NCBI RefSeq assembly: GCF_020782245.1
Contig: NZ_JAJGNP010000015.1
Coordinates: 1 to 64,000 of the forward strand
Direction: 5' to 3'
DNA: 64,000 bases
From: Sphingobium soli
GTDB taxonomy: Bacteria > Pseudomonadota > Alphaproteobacteria > Sphingomonadales > Sphingomonadaceae
Shown: positions 62,686 through 64,000 of the stretch, piece after piece
Layout: each line of letters starts with the position of its first letter
Numbering within the stretch: position 1 is the stretch's first letter
The notes under the pieces: model-generated
What the model was told of the DNA's origin: nothing
Databases searched by the model: none
Seen by the model: only the letters and a program-made list of their open reading frames with translations
Program-made: the position numbers and the translations under genes

Positions 62686-62790
62686 TGCACATACCAGTCA
62701 TTGCTGAGGCCAAATAGGCTGCCCGGAGCCCGTCGCTGCAGCTTCACTCTGAATTGACCTGCTGTTATGATCGCGCCCAAAGGGGCTCTG

Positions 62791-63372
62791 ATGCGGATTG
62801 TCATTATCGACGACAGCGGACTGCGCGCGACGGTCCTGGAAGAAGGGCTGCGCGATGCTGGCTATGACGACATTCACATCGTTCCACCACGCGGCGCCTT
62901 CGTGGCGCGGCTGGAGCGGATGGCGCCCGACGTCGTGCTGATGGACCTGGGCAGTCCCAGCCGCGATACGCTGGAAGAGATGCTGATGGTCAGCCGTGCG
63001 CTGGCCCGGCCGATCGCCATGTTCGTGGATCATTCAGACGACGCGATGATCGGCGCTGCGATCGACGCGGGTGTATCCGCCTATGTTGTCGATGGCCTGC
63101 GCAAGGAACGGGTTAAGCCGGTGCTGGAACTGGCAGTGCGCCGTTTCAACGCGTTTGCCAAGATGCAGACGGAACTGGACGAGGCGCGCACGGCTCTGTC
63201 GGAACGCAAGATCATCGATCGCGCAAAATCCATTCTGATGAACCAGCGCTCGCTCAGCGAGCAGGATGCTTATGCGCTGCTGCGGTCGAGCGCGATGAAC
63301 CAGGGCAAGAAGATCGTGGATGTGGCGCAGGCGCTGATTACCGCCAGCGACCTGCTGGGAGGAGGATTATGA
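62791..63372 (+). CDS. ANTAR-domain response regulator, NasT-like
   Basis: The start at 62791 (MRIVIIDDSGLRAT) fits the receiver domain start; an upstream in-frame ATG at 62767 adds eight residues. Pseudo-receiver (VVLMDLGSPSRD), then ANTAR RNA-binding domain (SERKIIDRAKSILMNQRSLSEQDAYALLRSSAMNQGKKI). NasT binds leader RNA hairpins and allows transcription of nitrate assimilation genes. The stop overlaps the next gene (ATGA). Confidence 0.9.
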   Translation: MRIVIIDDSGLRATVLEEGLRDAGYDDIHIVPPRGAFVARLERMAPDVVLMDLGSPSRDTLEEMLMVSRALARPIAMFVDHSDDAMIGAAIDAGVSAYVVDGLRKERVKPVLELAVRRFNAFAKMQTELDEARTALSERKIIDRAKSILMNQRSLSEQDAYALLRSSAMNQGKKIVDVAQALITASDLLGGGL

Positions 63373-64000
63373 CGATGAGCCTGCGCATCGCCTTCCTGCC
63401 GTTGACCGATGCCGCCGTGCTGGCGGTGGCGCGCGAACGGGGCTTTGCCGAGGAGGAGGGGCTGTCGCTGGACCTGATCCGATCGACAAGCTGGGCGACG
63501 CTGCGCGACCGGCTGGTCTATGGGCAGGTGCATGCGGCGCAGATGCTGGCGCCGCTGGCCGTAGCGGTGACACTGGGGCTGAGCCAGCAGCCCGCTGCGC
63601 TGGCGGCGCCCTACAAGTTGGGCGTCAATGGCAATATGCTGGTGATGGCGAGCGATTTCGCCGCTGCGCTCGATCCCGATACCGGACGGCGCCTGTCCGA
63701 TCCGCTGGGCACCGCGCATGATTTCGCCGCAGCGATCGGCCTATGGCGGCGCAAGCCGGTGATCGGCGTGGTGCATCGTTTTTCTAGTCATTCGCTTATG
63801 CTGCGTTACTGGCTTGCCAGCGCGGGCATCGATCCTGACCGGGACGTGGTGCTGCGTGTGCTGCCGCCGTCGCTGACGGTGGAAGCGATGCGCGCGGGCG
63901 AGATAGATGGCTTCATAGCCGGCGAGCCATGGGGCAGTGCGGCGGTAGAAGAGGGGCTGGCTGAGACGGTCGCGATCGGCGAGCGCATCTGGCAGCGGGG
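63369..64000 (+). CDS. NasS/NrtA-like nitrate-binding protein, partial (runs off the window)
   Basis: From ATG 63369 the frame is open to the window end. MSLRIAFLPLTDAAVLAVARERGFAEEEGLSLDL starts the CmpA/NrtA periplasmic-binding fold. There is no signal peptide. This, and the overlap with a NasT-like gene, favours the cytoplasmic nitrate sensor NasS over a transporter component. NasS holds NasT inactive until nitrate or nitrite binds. Confidence 0.85.
   Translation, partial: MTMSLRIAFLPLTDAAVLAVARERGFAEEEGLSLDLIRSTSWATLRDRLVYGQVHAAQMLAPLAVAVTLGLSQQPAALAAPYKLGVNGNMLVMASDFAAALDPDTGRRLSDPLGTAHDFAAAIGLWRRKPVIGVVHRFSSHSLMLRYWLASAGIDPDRDVVLRVLPPSLTVEAMRAGEIDGFIAGEPWGSAAVEEGLAETVAIGERIWQR

Noticed and set aside
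1..64000. tRNA genes, rRNA genes and CRISPR arrays
   Set aside because: I saw no cloverleaf, rRNA signature or regularly spaced identical repeats other than the operator array.

Overview
The window reads as a GC-rich alphaproteobacterial accessory region, most likely from a sphingomonad (Sphingobium, Sphingomonas or Novosphingobium type). The reasons are the F-type conjugation genes, a lasso-peptide locus with its own isopeptidase and TonB receptor, many TonB-dependent receptors, and a dense set of catabolic genes mixed with insertion sequences. No rRNA, tRNA or CRISPR array was seen. It could be a plasmid or an integrated conjugative element.

Layout. 1-4.2 kb (minus): the start of an F-type type IV secretion operon (small secreted protein, DsbC-like isomerase, pilin TraA, TraL, TraE, TraK, and TraB whose frame closes early at the window edge). 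Upstream, at 4331-4410, is an array of palindromic sites with an exact 20-bp period. 4.5-6.2 kb: a small unknown gene and two regulators (XRE and GntR types). 6.3-16.4 kb: a lasso-peptide locus with a 44-residue precursor, a fused RRE-protease (B) and a cyclase (C) on the plus strand, then ECF sigma, FecR, a TonB receptor with a signalling domain, and an AtxE-type lasso isopeptidase on the minus strand. A DUF2384/RES toxin-antitoxin pair sits between the two halves. A 16-bp element is shared by the promoters of the regulator pair and of the precursor gene.

17.7-22.6 kb: a compact four-gene operon of a PRTase-fold protein, a large AAA/ORC-like ATPase, an unrecognised two-lobed protein and an N6-type DNA methyltransferase. 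All junctions overlap by 1-17 bases. It resembles a predicted anti-phage or conflict system and is the best candidate for an undescribed system.

22.8-62.7 kb: a segment bounded by a 746-bp direct repeat (661 bp in the second, decayed copy) carrying a short tyrosine recombinase. Inside, 24-44 kb is a camphor-like bicyclic monoterpene catabolic cluster: TonB receptor, OTEMO-type Baeyer-Villiger monooxygenase, thiolase, two SDRs, two enoyl-CoA hydratase-family proteins, a Zn alcohol dehydrogenase, a P450cam-like cytochrome with ferredoxin and flavin reductase, RibB, acyl-CoA synthetase, two luciferase-like monooxygenases (one diketocamphane-monooxygenase-like), an SMP-30 lactonase and two TetR regulators. 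No ferredoxin reductase is present. 44.9-52.3 kb: an IS66 element (8-bp target duplication, broken orf1) and an IS3-family element (4-bp duplication) inserted in a frameshifted beta-galactosidase-like gene, then a DUF1593 secreted protein.

52.8-61.7 kb: ParDE, a second related recombinase, an IclR regulator with ABM-VOC and EthD proteins, a PadR-controlled membrane operon with matching operator sites, and a secreted amidohydrolase next to a LytS/LytTR two-component system. 62.7-64 kb: an ANTAR regulator overlapping a NasS/NrtA-like nitrate-binding protein that runs off the window.
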